Assembly (NCBI GenBank): GCA_039908345.1
Contig: JAMOBD010000021.1
Coordinates: 1 to 41,106, forward strand
DNA length: 41,106 bases
Reading direction: 5' to 3'
Origin: Magnetospirillum sp. WYHS-4
GTDB lineage: Bacteria > Pseudomonadota > Alphaproteobacteria > Rhodospirillales > GLO-3
Shown: positions 1 to 8,523 of the stretch, piece after piece
How positions within the stretch are numbered: position 1 is the first letter of the stretch
How the letters are laid out: each line of letters opens with the position of its first letter
The notes under the pieces: model-generated
Databases searched by the model: none
Told to the model about the DNA's origin: nothing
The model's input: only the letters and a program-made list of their open reading frames with translations
Translations under genes and position numbers: made by a program

Positions 1-130
1 GACGCGGGCGGCGGCGCTGGCGGTCCTGGTCGGCGCCGGGGCGGCGGCCTTCTTGCTGTTCGCCCACCTGACCGGCGCGGCCCGCCTGTCGGACCTGCGG
101 ACCCTGATGCGGGGGCGCAACAACGGTTGA
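1..130 (+). CDS. murJ: MurJ lipid II flippase, C-terminal end (partial)
   Basis: Only the last 42 codons are in the window, in the frame starting at base 2 and ending with TGA at 128-130. They encode an Ala/Gly/Leu/Val-rich membrane helix followed by a short basic tail (LMRGRNNG). This fits the final transmembrane segment of the MATE-like flippase MurJ/MviN, which moves lipid II across the inner membrane for peptidoglycan synthesis. The name rests mainly on context, because murJ directly upstream of trpS is a common alphaproteobacterial order. The fragment alone would only say 'C-terminus of a membrane protein'. Confidence 0.6.
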   Translation, partial: TRAAALAVLVGAGAAAFLLFAHLTGAARLSDLRTLMRGRNNG

Positions 131-188
131 CCGGGGGGACGGGCCGTGCCATGACACGGCCGCTCGCCATCCCCACAGGGTTTTCGTC

Positions 189-1187
189 ATGAACCGTATC
201 TTTTCGGGCGTGCAGCCCACCGGCAACCTGCATCTCGGCAACTACCTGGGCGCCATCCGCAACTGGGTGCGGCTGCAGGAATCCTACGAGTGCATCTTCT
301 GCGTGGTCGATCTGCACGCGATCACCGTCTGGCAGGACCCGGCCCAACTGCGCGCCAGCACCCGCGAGGTGACGGCCGGGCTGATCGCCGCCGGCATCGA
401 CCCGAAAAAGCAGATCGTCTTCAACCAGAGCATGGTCTCCGGCCATGCCGAACTGGCCTGGATCTTCAACTGCGTGGCTCGCCTGGGCTGGCTGAACCGC
501 ATGACCCAGTTCAAGGAGAAGGCGGGCAAGCACAAGGAGAACGCCTCGGTCGGGCTCTACGCCTATCCCAACCTGATGGCGGCCGACATCCTGCTTTACC
601 GCGCCACCCACGTGCCGGTGGGCGAGGATCAGAAGCAGCACCTGGAACTGACCCGCGACATCGCCATCAAGTTCAACAACGACTTCAAGACCGACTTCTT
701 CCCGGTGCCCGAGCCCCTGATCTTCGGCGCCGCCACCCGGGTGATGAGTCTCCGCGACGGGACCAGGAAGATGAGCAAGTCGGACGAATCCGACTATTCG
801 CGCATCAACATGACCGACAACGCCGATACCATCGCCTTGAAGATCAGGAAGGCCAAGACCGACCCCTTGCCCTTGCCGGAAACCAAGGAAGGTTTCGAGG
901 GCCGGCCCGAGGCGGCCAACCTGATGGGCATCTACGCCGCCCTGTCGGACACCACGCTGGAAGACGTGCTGGCCAAGTTCGGCGGCGAGCCCTTTTCCAC
1001 CTTCAAGCAGCACCTGGCCGACCTGGCGGTATCCGTCCTGGGCCCCATCGACCGCGAGATGGCGCGCCTGATGCAGGACCCGGTCACGGTGGACGCGGTG
1101 CTGAAGGACGGCGCCGAGCGAGCCGCCGCCCTCGCCGCGCCCATCCTGGACCAGGTCAAGGACATCGTCGGGTTCCTGCGGCCTTGA
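189..1187 (+). CDS. trpS: Tryptophanyl-tRNA synthetase
   Basis: Class Ic aminoacyl-tRNA synthetase that charges tRNA-Trp with tryptophan using ATP, in the cytoplasm. The 332-residue length is normal for bacterial TrpRS. The HIGH-type signature is visible as [13 protein letters not shown] (about residues 10-22) and the KMSKS loop is exact at residues 194-198. Between them the Rossmann fold contains the conserved stretch [17 protein letters not shown], which belongs to the active site. The ATG at 189 fits the usual N-terminus ([12 protein letters not shown]), although the upstream ribosome binding site is weak (CAGGG at 177-181). It lies 58 bp after murJ and 55 bp before the Nfu gene, probably in the same transcript. 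Identification is secure. Confidence 0.97.
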   Translation: MNRIFSGVQPTGNLHLGNYLGAIRNWVRLQESYECIFCVVDLHAITVWQDPAQLRASTREVTAGLIAAGIDPKKQIVFNQSMVSGHAELAWIFNCVARLGWLNRMTQFKEKAGKHKENASVGLYAYPNLMAADILLYRATHVPVGEDQKQHLELTRDIAIKFNNDFKTDFFPVPEPLIFGAATRVMSLRDGTRKMSKSDESDYSRINMTDNADTIALKIRKAKTDPLPLPETKEGFEGRPEAANLMGIYAALSDTTLEDVLAKFGGEPFSTFKQHLADLAVSVLGPIDREMARLMQDPVTVDAVLKDGAERAAALAAPILDQVKDIVGFLRP

Positions 1188-1242
1188 CGTGGCGGAAAAC
1201 ACAGCCCATTTCTTGGGCAACGTAAATCACAGGTGACGATCC

Positions 1243-1788
1243 ATGTTCATCCAGACCGAGCCCACCCCGAATCCCGCGACGCTCAAGTTCCTGCCCGGCT
1301 GCGGGGTGATGGCGCAGGGGTCCGCCGATTTCCAGAGCGCCCAGGCCGCGGCGCGGTCGCCGCTGGCGTCCCGGCTGTTCGAGATCGACGGCGTGGGCGG
1401 GGTGTTCCTGGGGTCGGATTTCATCACCGTGACCAAGGCCGGCGCCGGCGATTGGGGGGTGCTGAAGCCCCAGATCCTGGGCGCCATCATGGACCATTTC
1501 ACTTCCGGACGCCCGACGATCGAGGGCGAGGAAGCCGCCGACGAGGGCGGGGCCGACAGCGCCATCGTCAAGAAGATCAAGGAACTGCTGGACACCCGCA
1601 TTCGCCCGGCCGTGGCCCAGGACGGGGGCGATATCGTGTTCCGCAAGTTCGAGGACGGCGTGGTCTATCTGAACATGCAGGGTGCCTGCTCGGGCTGCCC
1701 CAGCGCCAGCGCCACCTTGCGCAACGGCGTCGAGAATATGCTCCGCCATTATGTTCCAGAGGTTAAGGAAGTTCGTCAAGTCTGCTGA
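1243..1788 (+). CDS. NifU-family (Nfu) iron-sulfur cluster carrier
   Basis: A 181-residue protein with the two-domain layout of alphaproteobacterial and mitochondrial Nfu1. The N-terminal Nfu_N domain starts at residue 1 (MFIQTEPTPNPATLKFLPG). The C-terminal NifU-like domain (about 105-181) carries the cluster-binding pair C149-S-G-C152 in GACSGCPSAS. Nfu proteins hold a [4Fe-4S] cluster bridged between two monomers and pass it to target enzymes. The ATG at 1243 is preceded by CAGGTGACG and reproduces the family's N-terminus. Placement after trpS is seen in related genomes. No iron-responsive site is evident nearby. Confidence 0.93.
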   Translation: MFIQTEPTPNPATLKFLPGCGVMAQGSADFQSAQAAARSPLASRLFEIDGVGGVFLGSDFITVTKAGAGDWGVLKPQILGAIMDHFTSGRPTIEGEEAADEGGADSAIVKKIKELLDTRIRPAVAQDGGDIVFRKFEDGVVYLNMQGACSGCPSASATLRNGVENMLRHYVPEVKEVRQVC

Positions 1789-1800
1789 GATTACAATGAC

Positions 1801-1830
1801 TTGATAGGGCTATCCTAAGGGGAAAATAAA
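1801..1830 (+). promoter_or_regulatory. Possible sigma-70-type promoter upstream of the glucosaminidase gene
   Basis: TTGATA at 1801-1806 and AATAAA at 1825-1830 are separated by 18 bp, in a conspicuously A+T-rich patch within the 196-bp gap between the Nfu gene and the next gene. It would give a leader of about 150 nt. The -10 box is a poor match, so this is only a candidate. Confidence 0.3.
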
Positions 1831-1865
1831 CCGATAGTTCCTTGGTGCCCAAAGCCGTTATCATT

Positions 1866-1895
1866 GGCTCCCGAACCGGCCGGGGGTTCCGAGCC
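1866..1895 (+). terminator. Imperfect hairpin in the intergenic gap
   Basis: GGCTC (1866-1870) and GAACC (1873-1877) pair with GGTTC (1885-1889) and GAGCC (1891-1895), leaving a small internal loop and a GC-rich apex. There is no U-run after it, so a Rho-independent terminator is doubtful. It could instead fold in the leader of the downstream gene. Confidence 0.25.
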
Positions 1896-1984
1896 GTGTG
1901 GCGTGTCGAGGGGCAGGGGGCCATTCGCGAAGCCTGGGAGACGACTAAGGCCTTTCTAGCGAAGCCGAGGAGATTCGATTCCCC

Positions 1985-2983
1985 ATGATGTCGACCTTCG
2001 AAAGAGCCGCCTTGGCCCTGGTGGGGCTTCTGGTTCTGAGCCTGATGGGCGCCGTCTACGTCAGTCCCCCGGACATGGCGACCGCCTCGCCGCGGGCCGT
2101 GCTGCATATGGCCGCCTCGGCGATGATCCCCACCCGAATTCCCTTTCGCAAGGACGCCGAATACTGGGACCGTCGCGGCCCCGGCCAGTCGTCCCACACC
2201 CTGGCCAATTCCTTCCGCCGTCTGGGCTACGACTTCGAGCAAGTGAAGACCGGCCAGGATTCGGTGCCGCGCGTCTTCCTGGCGAACGTGCCCACCGACC
2301 TGGACAAGGTCCGCGAATCGGACATGCGCAAGGCGCTGTTCATCCAGATGGTGCTGCCCCTGGTCCTCGAGGTGAACGAGGAAATCGAAGCCGACCGGGC
2401 CCGCCTGCTGGAAATCGCGGCGCGCGGCAAGGCCGGCCAGCGCCTGGACGCCATCGACCGGCTGTGGCTGACCGTGGTCGCCGAACGCTACGAGGTGGAA
2501 CGCGACGACATCGAAGGCTTGCTGGAACGCCTCGATATCGTGCCTGTTTCCCTGGCCGTCGCCCAAGCGGCGGCGGAAAGCGGCTGGGGCACCTCGCGCT
2601 TCGTGCGGGAAGGCAACGCCCTGTTCGGCCAGTGGACCACGGAAACCTACGACGGCTTGACCCCCAAGGAGCGGGAAGACGGCGCCTCCCACAAGGTCCG
2701 TGCCTTCGACAGCCTGTCGGACTCCGCGCGGTCCTACGTGCACAACCTCAATACCCACAAGGCCTACCAAGGCCTGCGCAAGGCGCGCGCGGCGATGCGC
2801 GACAAGGGCGAGACCCTGAGCGGCCACAAGCTGGCGGCCGAACTGATCCGCTATTCGGAACGGGGCCTCGACTATGTGGCGGACCTGCGCAATATCATGT
2901 CCGCCAACGACCTGGGCAAGCTGGACAAGGCCCGCCTGCGCGAACGCGAGGCCGGCGCCCCGCCCCGCGACAAGGACGTTTGA
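1985..2983 (+). CDS. Bax/FlgJ-like glucosaminidase-domain protein
   Basis: A 332-residue protein with one N-terminal membrane helix (about residues 8-28, LALVGLLVLSLMGAVYV) and a C-terminal catalytic domain of the glucosaminidase (Bax/FlgJ, GH73-type) family. The family signature is seen in SLAVAQAAAESGWGTSRFV followed by NALFGQW; the Glu in AAAESGWG is the expected catalytic acid. It should be anchored in the inner membrane and cut peptidoglycan glycan strands in the periplasm. A good ribosome binding site (GAGGAG, 1968-1973) precedes two adjacent ATGs (1985 and 1988). It sits alone between the Nfu gene and the ccm operon, which starts 94 bp downstream. The true physiological role is not evident from context. 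Confidence 0.85.
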   Translation: MMSTFERAALALVGLLVLSLMGAVYVSPPDMATASPRAVLHMAASAMIPTRIPFRKDAEYWDRRGPGQSSHTLANSFRRLGYDFEQVKTGQDSVPRVFLANVPTDLDKVRESDMRKALFIQMVLPLVLEVNEEIEADRARLLEIAARGKAGQRLDAIDRLWLTVVAERYEVERDDIEGLLERLDIVPVSLAVAQAAAESGWGTSRFVREGNALFGQWTTETYDGLTPKEREDGASHKVRAFDSLSDSARSYVHNLNTHKAYQGLRKARAAMRDKGETLSGHKLAAELIRYSERGLDYVADLRNIMSANDLGKLDKARLREREAGAPPRDKDV

Positions 2984-3077
2984 CCGTCCGATCCGGGCGG
3001 GCCAGCGGCGACTACGGAGCACCTCTCACGGAAAGTCTACTGGAAATGCCGGCCGGGGGGCGCTAAAACACCGGCCC

Positions 3078-3806
3078 ATGTTCGGTTACGCCAACCCCAC
3101 CCGTTTTACCCGCCTCGCCACGGCCTTGACGCCGTGGCTGGCCGGAGCCACCGCCCTGCTGCTGGGGGCGGGGCTCTACATGACCTTCTTCACCGCGCCG
3201 CCCGACTACCAGCAGGGCGAAAGCGTGCGCATCATGTATGTGCACGTGCCGGCCGCCTGGATGGCGCTGTTCTGCTACGTCTCCATGGCGATTTCGGCCG
3301 CCGTCGGCTTGATCTGGAAGCATCCGCTGGCCGATCTGGCCGCCAAGGCCACCGCGCCCGTGGGCGCCGCCTTCTGCTTTCTCGCCTTGTTTACCGGCTC
3401 GCTCTGGGGCAAGCCCATGTGGGGCACCTTCTGGGTCTGGGACGCACGGCTGACCTCCATGCTGGTGCTGTTATTCCTCTACCTCGGCTACATGGCCTTG
3501 GTGAACGCCTTCGACGACCCGGCGCGCGGCATCAAGGCGTCCTCCATCCTGGTGCTGGTCGGGGTGGTCAACGTGCCAATCATCAAGTTCTCGGTGGATT
3601 GGTGGAACACCTTGCACCAGCCGGCTTCCATCATCAAGAAGGGCGGACCTTCCATCCATTCCAGCATGTTGTGGCCGCTGCTGTTCATGGCGCTGGGCTT
3701 CACGGCGTACTATCTATGGGTTCTGGCGGTGCGCGTCCGGGCCGAGATCCTGGCCAACAAGATCCGTGCGCTACGCCTCCGTCAGGTCCACGCGGGGGGC
3801 GACTAA
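3078..3806 (+). CDS. ccmC: Cytochrome c maturation protein CcmC (heme handling)
   Basis: A 242-residue integral membrane protein with six predicted helices. The tryptophan-rich heme-binding motif WGTFWVWDARLT lies at residues 115-126, flanked by the conserved periplasmic histidines in YVHVPAAW and in NTLHQPAS. CcmC presents heme to the chaperone CcmE in System I cytochrome c biogenesis. The ATG at 3078 gives the usual start, a short cytoplasmic segment before helix 1. It is the first gene of a tightly overlapping operon. The ABC-type partners ccmA and ccmB are not in the 94 bp upstream, nor anywhere else in the window, so they must be elsewhere. Identification is secure. Confidence 0.96.
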   Translation: MFGYANPTRFTRLATALTPWLAGATALLLGAGLYMTFFTAPPDYQQGESVRIMYVHVPAAWMALFCYVSMAISAAVGLIWKHPLADLAAKATAPVGAAFCFLALFTGSLWGKPMWGTFWVWDARLTSMLVLLFLYLGYMALVNAFDDPARGIKASSILVLVGVVNVPIIKFSVDWWNTLHQPASIIKKGGPSIHSSMLWPLLFMALGFTAYYLWVLAVRVRAEILANKIRALRLRQVHAGGD

Positions 3807-3809
3807 GCC

Positions 3810-3983
3810 ATGGCCGAATTCCTCGCCATGGGCGGCTATGCCGCCTTCGTCTGGCCCAGCTTCGGCGTCACCGCCCTGGTGATGGCGGTCGTGCTTGCCG
3901 TCTCGTTGCGCGGCCTGAAGGAAAACCAGCGGGCTCTCGATGCCCTCAAGTCCCAGGAAGGGGCAGATGAAGCGGAAGCATAA
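3810..3983 (+). CDS. ccmD: Heme exporter protein CcmD (small)
   Basis: A 57-residue protein with a single transmembrane helix (about residues 12-34) preceded by the typical MAEFLAMGGYAAFVWPSFG, where the Tyr-Ala-Ala-Phe-Val-Trp-Pro-Ser pattern is the CcmD hallmark. It ends in a charged cytoplasmic tail. CcmD stabilises the CcmABC-CcmE complex and helps release holo-CcmE. The ATG at 3810 begins 3 bp after the ccmC stop, and the end overlaps ccmE by 17 bp, so translation is probably coupled. Position and sequence make the call firm despite the small size. Confidence 0.92.
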   Translation: MAEFLAMGGYAAFVWPSFGVTALVMAVVLAVSLRGLKENQRALDALKSQEGADEAEA

Positions 3984-4455
3984 ACGCCTGACCTTCGTCC
4001 TGATCGCGCTGGGTCTCCTGGCCTCCGCGGTGGGCTTGGTGCTATCGGCGTTGGACGAGAACATCGCCTTCTTCTTCGGGCCCACCGACGTGCTGGCCAA
4101 GAACCCGTCGCCCGACCGCCGCCTCAGGGTCGGCGGCTTGGTGGAACAAGGCAGCGTCAAGAAGGCGGCGGGCTCTTCCGAGACCAATTTCCGCATCACC
4201 GACCTGAATGCCGCCGTGCCGGTGGTCTACAAGGGCATCCTGCCCGACCTGTTCCGCGAGGGCCAGGGCGTGGTTGCCGAGGGCCGCATGCGGGATGGCG
4301 TCTTCGTGGCCGACGAAGTGCTGGCCAAACACGACGAGAACTACATGCCGCCCGAAGTCGCCGACGCGCTGAAGAAGTCCGGCCAGTGGCAGCACGTGAA
4401 GGATTCACTCGAACAATCGGGGCAGATGCCCCCGAAGGACGGGACCGCGAAATGA
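3967..4455 (+). CDS. ccmE: Heme chaperone CcmE
   Basis: A 162-residue periplasmic heme chaperone. A basic N-terminus (MKRKHKR) and a signal anchor (about residues 8-28) lead into an OB-fold domain. The heme-attachment histidine is H122 in VLAKHDENYMPPEV, with the conserved tyrosine four residues later. The tail is hydrophilic. CcmE takes heme from CcmC and delivers it to CcmF/H. The start at 3967, inside the end of ccmD, is chosen because MKRKHKRLTFVLI matches the family N-terminus and GAAGGGGCAG at 3959-3966 includes a ribosome binding site. It overlaps ccmF by 4 bp (ATGA). Confidence 0.96.
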   Translation: MKRKHKRLTFVLIALGLLASAVGLVLSALDENIAFFFGPTDVLAKNPSPDRRLRVGGLVEQGSVKKAAGSSETNFRITDLNAAVPVVYKGILPDLFREGQGVVAEGRMRDGVFVADEVLAKHDENYMPPEVADALKKSGQWQHVKDSLEQSGQMPPKDGTAK

Positions 4456-6416
4456 TCGTCGAAGCCGGCCATTTCGCCCTGATCCTGGCTCTTTTGATCG
4501 CCGCCGTGCAGGCGGTCGTCCCCATGGTGGGCGCGGCGCGCGGCAACGCCGTCTGGATGGCGATGGGCCGCTCCGCCGCCGTCATGCAACTGGCGATGAT
4601 CGGTCTCGCTTTCGCGGCGCTGACTTACGCCTACGTGACTTCCGATTTCTCGGTGGAGAACGTCTTCCGCAACAGCCATTCCGACAAGCCGATGCTTTAC
4701 AAGGTGTCGGGCGTCTGGGCCAACCACGAGGGCTCGATGCTGCTCTGGGTGACGGTGTTGGCGGCGTTTTCCGCTTCCGTCGCCCTGTTCGGCCGCAACC
4801 TGCCGCCCAGTCTGAAGGCTCGGGTCCTGGCCATCCAGGGGTTGATCTCCGTGGGCTTTCTGCTGTTCATCCTGCTCACGTCCAATCCCTTCGTCCGGAT
4901 GATGCCGGCGCCCGAGAACGGCAAGGGGCTCAATCCCCTCCTGCAGGACCCCGGCTTGGCTTTCCACCCGCCCTTCCTGTACCTGGGCTACGTCGGCTTC
5001 TCGGTGGCTTTCTCGTTCGCCATGGCGGCCCTGATCGAGGGCCGGGTGGACGCCGCGTGGGCCCGCTGGGTGCGGCCCTGGACGCTGGCCGCCTGGGCCT
5101 TTCTCACGATCGGCATCGTGCTCGGGTCCTGGTGGGCCTATTACGAATTGGGCTGGGGCGGCTGGTGGTATTGGGACCCGGTGGAGAACGCCTCCTTCAT
5201 GCCCTGGCTGGCGGGCACCGCCCTGCTGCATTCCTCCATCGTGGTGGAGAAGCGCAACGCGCTCAAGGGTTGGACCGTCTTCCTGGCCATCGTCGCCTTC
5301 GCCATGAGCTTGCTGGGGACCTTCCTGGTGCGCTCGGGCGTGCTGACCAGCGTGCATGCCTTCGCCACCGATCCCGAGCGCGGCGTCTTCATCCTGATCC
5401 TGCTGATGGGCTTCATCGGCGGCGGCTTTTCCCTATTCGCCCTGCGTGGGCCCAGCCTGAAGGCCGGCAGCCTGTTCCAGCCGATGTCCCGGGAAGGCAG
5501 CCTGCTGCTCAACAACCTCCTGATGACGACGGCGGCCGGCGTGGTGCTGCTGGGCACCCTCTATCCGCTGCTGCTGGACGCCCTGGGCGGCGGCAAGGTC
5601 TCGGTGGGCCCGCCCTTCTTCAACGCCGTCTTCGTGCCCTTGATGATTCCCATGGTGCTTGCCATGGCGGCCGGGCCCTTCCTGTCGTGGAAGCGGGGCG
5701 AGGCCCTGCCGGTTCTGGCGAAGCTGCGCCTGGCCGGCGGCTTGGCGTTGGCGGCGGCCCTGGCCACCGGCTACGTCTGGGGCGGCCAGCCTCTCCTCGC
5801 CCTGCTGGGCATGGCCCTGGCGTTCTGGCTGTTTGCCGGTACCCTCACGGAACTGGCCGACCGCATCCGGCTGTTCCGCGCGTCTCTGGCCGAAAGCCTG
5901 CGCCTACTGGCCCGGGTGCCGCGTGCCGCCTGGGGCATGACCGTGGCCCATGCCGGCTTGGCGGTGGCCATCGTCGGCATCACCGGGTCTTCCGCCTGGA
6001 AGGTCGAGCATATCCAAGTGATGCGGCCGGGCGACACCGTCCAGGTCGCTGGCTACGACTATACCTTCCATGGCGCCCGCGACACCGAAGGTCCCAACTA
6101 CATCGCCACCGTCGGCAATTTCACGGTCAGCCGGGGCGGAAAGGAAATCGTCAAGCTGGAGCCCGAGAAGCGGGTCTATCCGGTCGAGGGCCGCCCCTCC
6201 ACCGAAGCCGCCATCCACAGCATGGTGTCGGGCGACCTCTACGCGGTCATCGGCGACGAGGACAAGGGCGGCGGTTACGTCACCCGGCTTTACTTCAATC
6301 CCCTGGTGGCCTGGATCTGGGCCGGCTCGGCGCTGCTGGTGCTGGGGGCGACGATCAGCCTGTCCGACCGCCGCCATCGCATCGGCGCCCCGCGCCGGAA
6401 GGTGGCCGGGGCATGA
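4452..6416 (+). CDS. ccmF: Heme lyase subunit CcmF
   Basis: A 654-residue multi-spanning membrane protein of the heme-handling family. The WWD motif WGGWWYWDP is at residues 235-243, and conserved histidines appear in NHEGSMLLW, AFHPPFLYLGY, ALLHSSI and SVHAFATDP. CcmF with CcmH attaches heme to apocytochrome c CXXCH motifs on the periplasmic side. The ATG at 4452 overlaps the ccmE stop (ATGA), and MIVEAGHFALILAL is the standard start. The periplasmic C-terminal region (about 525-620) precedes the last helix. Length and motifs are complete. Confidence 0.97.
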   Translation: MIVEAGHFALILALLIAAVQAVVPMVGAARGNAVWMAMGRSAAVMQLAMIGLAFAALTYAYVTSDFSVENVFRNSHSDKPMLYKVSGVWANHEGSMLLWVTVLAAFSASVALFGRNLPPSLKARVLAIQGLISVGFLLFILLTSNPFVRMMPAPENGKGLNPLLQDPGLAFHPPFLYLGYVGFSVAFSFAMAALIEGRVDAAWARWVRPWTLAAWAFLTIGIVLGSWWAYYELGWGGWWYWDPVENASFMPWLAGTALLHSSIVVEKRNALKGWTVFLAIVAFAMSLLGTFLVRSGVLTSVHAFATDPERGVFILILLMGFIGGGFSLFALRGPSLKAGSLFQPMSREGSLLLNNLLMTTAAGVVLLGTLYPLLLDALGGGKVSVGPPFFNAVFVPLMIPMVLAMAAGPFLSWKRGEALPVLAKLRLAGGLALAAALATGYVWGGQPLLALLGMALAFWLFAGTLTELADRIRLFRASLAESLRLLARVPRAAWGMTVAHAGLAVAIVGITGSSAWKVEHIQVMRPGDTVQVAGYDYTFHGARDTEGPNYIATVGNFTVSRGGKEIVKLEPEKRVYPVEGRPSTEAAIHSMVSGDLYAVIGDEDKGGGYVTRLYFNPLVAWIWAGSALLVLGATISLSDRRHRIGAPRRKVAGA

Positions 6417-6949
6417 AGCGGGTCGTCTATTTCCTGCCGCTGATCGTTCTGGCGATCCTGGGCGGCTTCTTCCTCAAGGGGTTCGACCTCAACCCGCGCG
6501 AACTGGCCAAGATGCTGGAGGGCCAGCCGGTTCCCGAGTTCGACCTCAAGCCGATCAAGGGCCGCGACGACGGGTTCAAGAATACCGACCTGCTGGGCGA
6601 GGTGAGCCTGGTCAACATCTTCGGGTCCTGGTGCGTCTCCTGCCAGGTCGAGCATCCCTTCCTCATGGAGATCAAGAAGAAGGGTCTGGTGCCCATCCAC
6701 GGCATCGACTGGCGCGAAAGGAATCCCGACGACGGCCCGCGCTGGCTGGCCAAGCACGGCGATCCCTACACCCGGGTGGGCGACGACCCGGAAAGCAAGG
6801 CTGCCATCGCCTTCGGTGTCTCCGGGGCGCCGGAAAGCTTCCTTGTCGATAAGCAGGGCATCGTGCGCTACAAGCACGTGGGGCCGGTGACGCCGGATGT
6901 CTGGCAAAAGGTCCTTTGGCCCCTGATTCAGGAGTTGCGCAAGCGATGA
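6413..6949 (+). CDS. ccmG: Thiol:disulfide interchange protein CcmG/DsbE
   Basis: A 178-residue membrane-anchored periplasmic thioredoxin-like protein. The N-terminal anchor is about residues 4-23, and the redox centre is W73-C74-V-S-C77 in GSWCVSCQVEHPFL. The family's GVSGAPESFLVD segment, holding the cis-proline loop, follows near residue 140. It keeps apocytochrome c (and CcmH) cysteines reduced before heme ligation. The ATG at 6413 overlaps the ccmF stop (ATGA), so translational coupling is likely, and the 3' end overlaps ccmH in the same way. Confidence 0.96.
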   Translation: MKRVVYFLPLIVLAILGGFFLKGFDLNPRELAKMLEGQPVPEFDLKPIKGRDDGFKNTDLLGEVSLVNIFGSWCVSCQVEHPFLMEIKKKGLVPIHGIDWRERNPDDGPRWLAKHGDPYTRVGDDPESKAAIAFGVSGAPESFLVDKQGIVRYKHVGPVTPDVWQKVLWPLIQELRKR

Positions 6950-7422
6950 CCCGCCTCGCCCTCCTTCTGGCCGCCCTGCTCGCGACCCTTCCCGCCTTCG
7001 CGGTGGAGCCCAACGAGATTCTCAAGGACCCGGCGCTGGAACACCGCGCCCGCGACGTGGGGCAAGCCTTGCGTTGCGTCGTCTGCCAGAACCAGTCCAT
7101 CGACGATTCCAACGCCGAACTGGCGCGCGACATGCGCATCCTGGTGCGCGAGCGCATCCTGAAGGGAGACAGCGACCGGCAGGTGCTCGACTACATGGTG
7201 TCGCGCTACGGCGACTTCGTGTTGCTCGATCCGCCCTTCAAGGCGACCACCTATGCCCTGTGGTTCGGCGCGCCCCTGATCGTCCTGCTCGGCCTCGGCG
7301 GCGTCCTGCTGTTCTATCGCCGCCGCAACGCCGACGGGGCGGAAATCCCGGACGAGCCCGCCCCCCTCAGTGCCGAGGAAAAGCGCCGCCTGGAGGCGCT
7401 GTTCAAGGAGGACGGCCGGTGA
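6946..7422 (+). CDS. ccmH: Cytochrome c maturation protein CcmH (CcmH/CycL)
   Basis: A 158-residue protein with a cleavable signal peptide (MTRLALLLAALLATLPAFA), then the redox motif LRC44VVC47QNQSIDDSNAELA, a short helical domain, one membrane helix (about 104-124) and a cytoplasmic tail. It resolves disulfides on apocytochrome c for heme attachment with CcmF. The ATG at 6946 overlaps the ccmG stop (ATGA), and the signal peptide supports this start. The short, single-domain form (no fused TPR part) agrees with a separate ccmI immediately downstream. Confidence 0.95.
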   Translation: MTRLALLLAALLATLPAFAVEPNEILKDPALEHRARDVGQALRCVVCQNQSIDDSNAELARDMRILVRERILKGDSDRQVLDYMVSRYGDFVLLDPPFKATTYALWFGAPLIVLLGLGGVLLFYRRRNADGAEIPDEPAPLSAEEKRRLEALFKEDGR

Positions 7423-8522
7423 TCAACCTCTGGATCTTCATGGCCTGCGCTTCGGCGGTGGCCCTGATCGGCGTGCTGATGCCCGTCTTCCGGCGCCAGG
7501 CGGAGGTCCAGCCCGACCGCGCCGAGTACGATCTGGCGGTCTATCGCGATCAGCTCTTGGAAATCGACGGCGACCTGGAACGGGGCCTGATGGCGCCGGC
7601 TCAGGCCGACGCCGCCCGTACCGAGATCCAGCGCCGCATGCTGGCCGTGGCGCCGGCCCAAGCCGTCGTTCCCGCGGCCCCGGGATCGGGGCGCGACATG
7701 CTGCTGGCCATCGGCCTGGCGATCGCCGTGCCGGTGGCGGCCATCGCGCTCTATACCAAGCTGGGCTCGCCCGGCCTGCCCGACCTGCCTCTCTCGGCCC
7801 GCAACCTGGGCCAGGAGCGGGTGGCCGACCGCCAGGCGGACATGGAAAAACTGGTGGCCCAGCTTGCCGAACGGCTGAAGAAGAATCCCGACGACCTCAA
7901 GGGCTGGATGGTGTTGGCGCGGTCGCTTGACGGCATGGAACGCTTCGGCGAATCTGTCGAGGCCTATGCCAGGGCGGTGGAATTGTCGAACCGCCAGCCG
8001 GAAATCGTCGGCGACTATGCCGAAGCCCTGGTCCAGGCCGGCGGCGGTGACGCCATTCCCGACCAGGCCCTCGTCCTGTTCGAGGAGGTGCGCGCCAAGG
8101 ACCCGCAGGACCCGCGTCCCTACTTCTACAAGGGCGCCAGCCTGGGCCGGAAGGGCGATCTTAAGGGCGCCGTGCAGGAATGGACCGATCTGGTGGCGGT
8201 TTCCCCGCCGGATGCGCCCTGGCTGGCGCAGGTCAGGCAAAGTCTGGCGGCGGCGACCGAAAAGCTGGGCCTGGGCCCCGATGCGGTCAAGCCGCGCATC
8301 CAGGGCGAGGCGCCGGCGCCGTCCGCCGCCGCTCCGGCCGAGATGAGCGCCGAAGAACAGCAGGCCTTCATCCGTCAGATGGTGGAACGCCTGGAAAGCC
8401 GTCTGAAGGAGAATCCCGGCGATAAGGACGGCTGGGAACGGCTGGGCCGCGCCTACGATGTGCTGGGCGAGCCGATGAAATCCCTGGAAGCCTACAAGAA
8501 GGCGCGGGCGCTGGAGAAGTAG
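7419..8522 (+). CDS. ccmI: Cytochrome c biogenesis protein CcmI, TPR-containing
   Basis: A 367-residue protein. Two membrane helices (about residues 3-21 and 90-109) flank a cytoplasmic loop with the family pattern EYDLAVYRDQLLEIDGDLERGL. A periplasmic TPR domain follows (for example DLKGWMVLARSLDGMERFGE) and a final TPR-like segment near residue 335. CcmI binds C-terminal helices of apocytochrome c and delivers them to CcmFH. The start is GTG at 7419, overlapping the ccmH stop (GTGA), with GGAGGACGG upstream. It is the last gene of the operon and converges with pleD, only 1 bp apart, so no separate terminator fits between them. Confidence 0.93.
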   Translation: MINLWIFMACASAVALIGVLMPVFRRQAEVQPDRAEYDLAVYRDQLLEIDGDLERGLMAPAQADAARTEIQRRMLAVAPAQAVVPAAPGSGRDMLLAIGLAIAVPVAAIALYTKLGSPGLPDLPLSARNLGQERVADRQADMEKLVAQLAERLKKNPDDLKGWMVLARSLDGMERFGESVEAYARAVELSNRQPEIVGDYAEALVQAGGGDAIPDQALVLFEEVRAKDPQDPRPYFYKGASLGRKGDLKGAVQEWTDLVAVSPPDAPWLAQVRQSLAAATEKLGLGPDAVKPRIQGEAPAPSAAAPAEMSAEEQQAFIRQMVERLESRLKENPGDKDGWERLGRAYDVLGEPMKSLEAYKKARALEK

Positions 8523-8523
8523 G

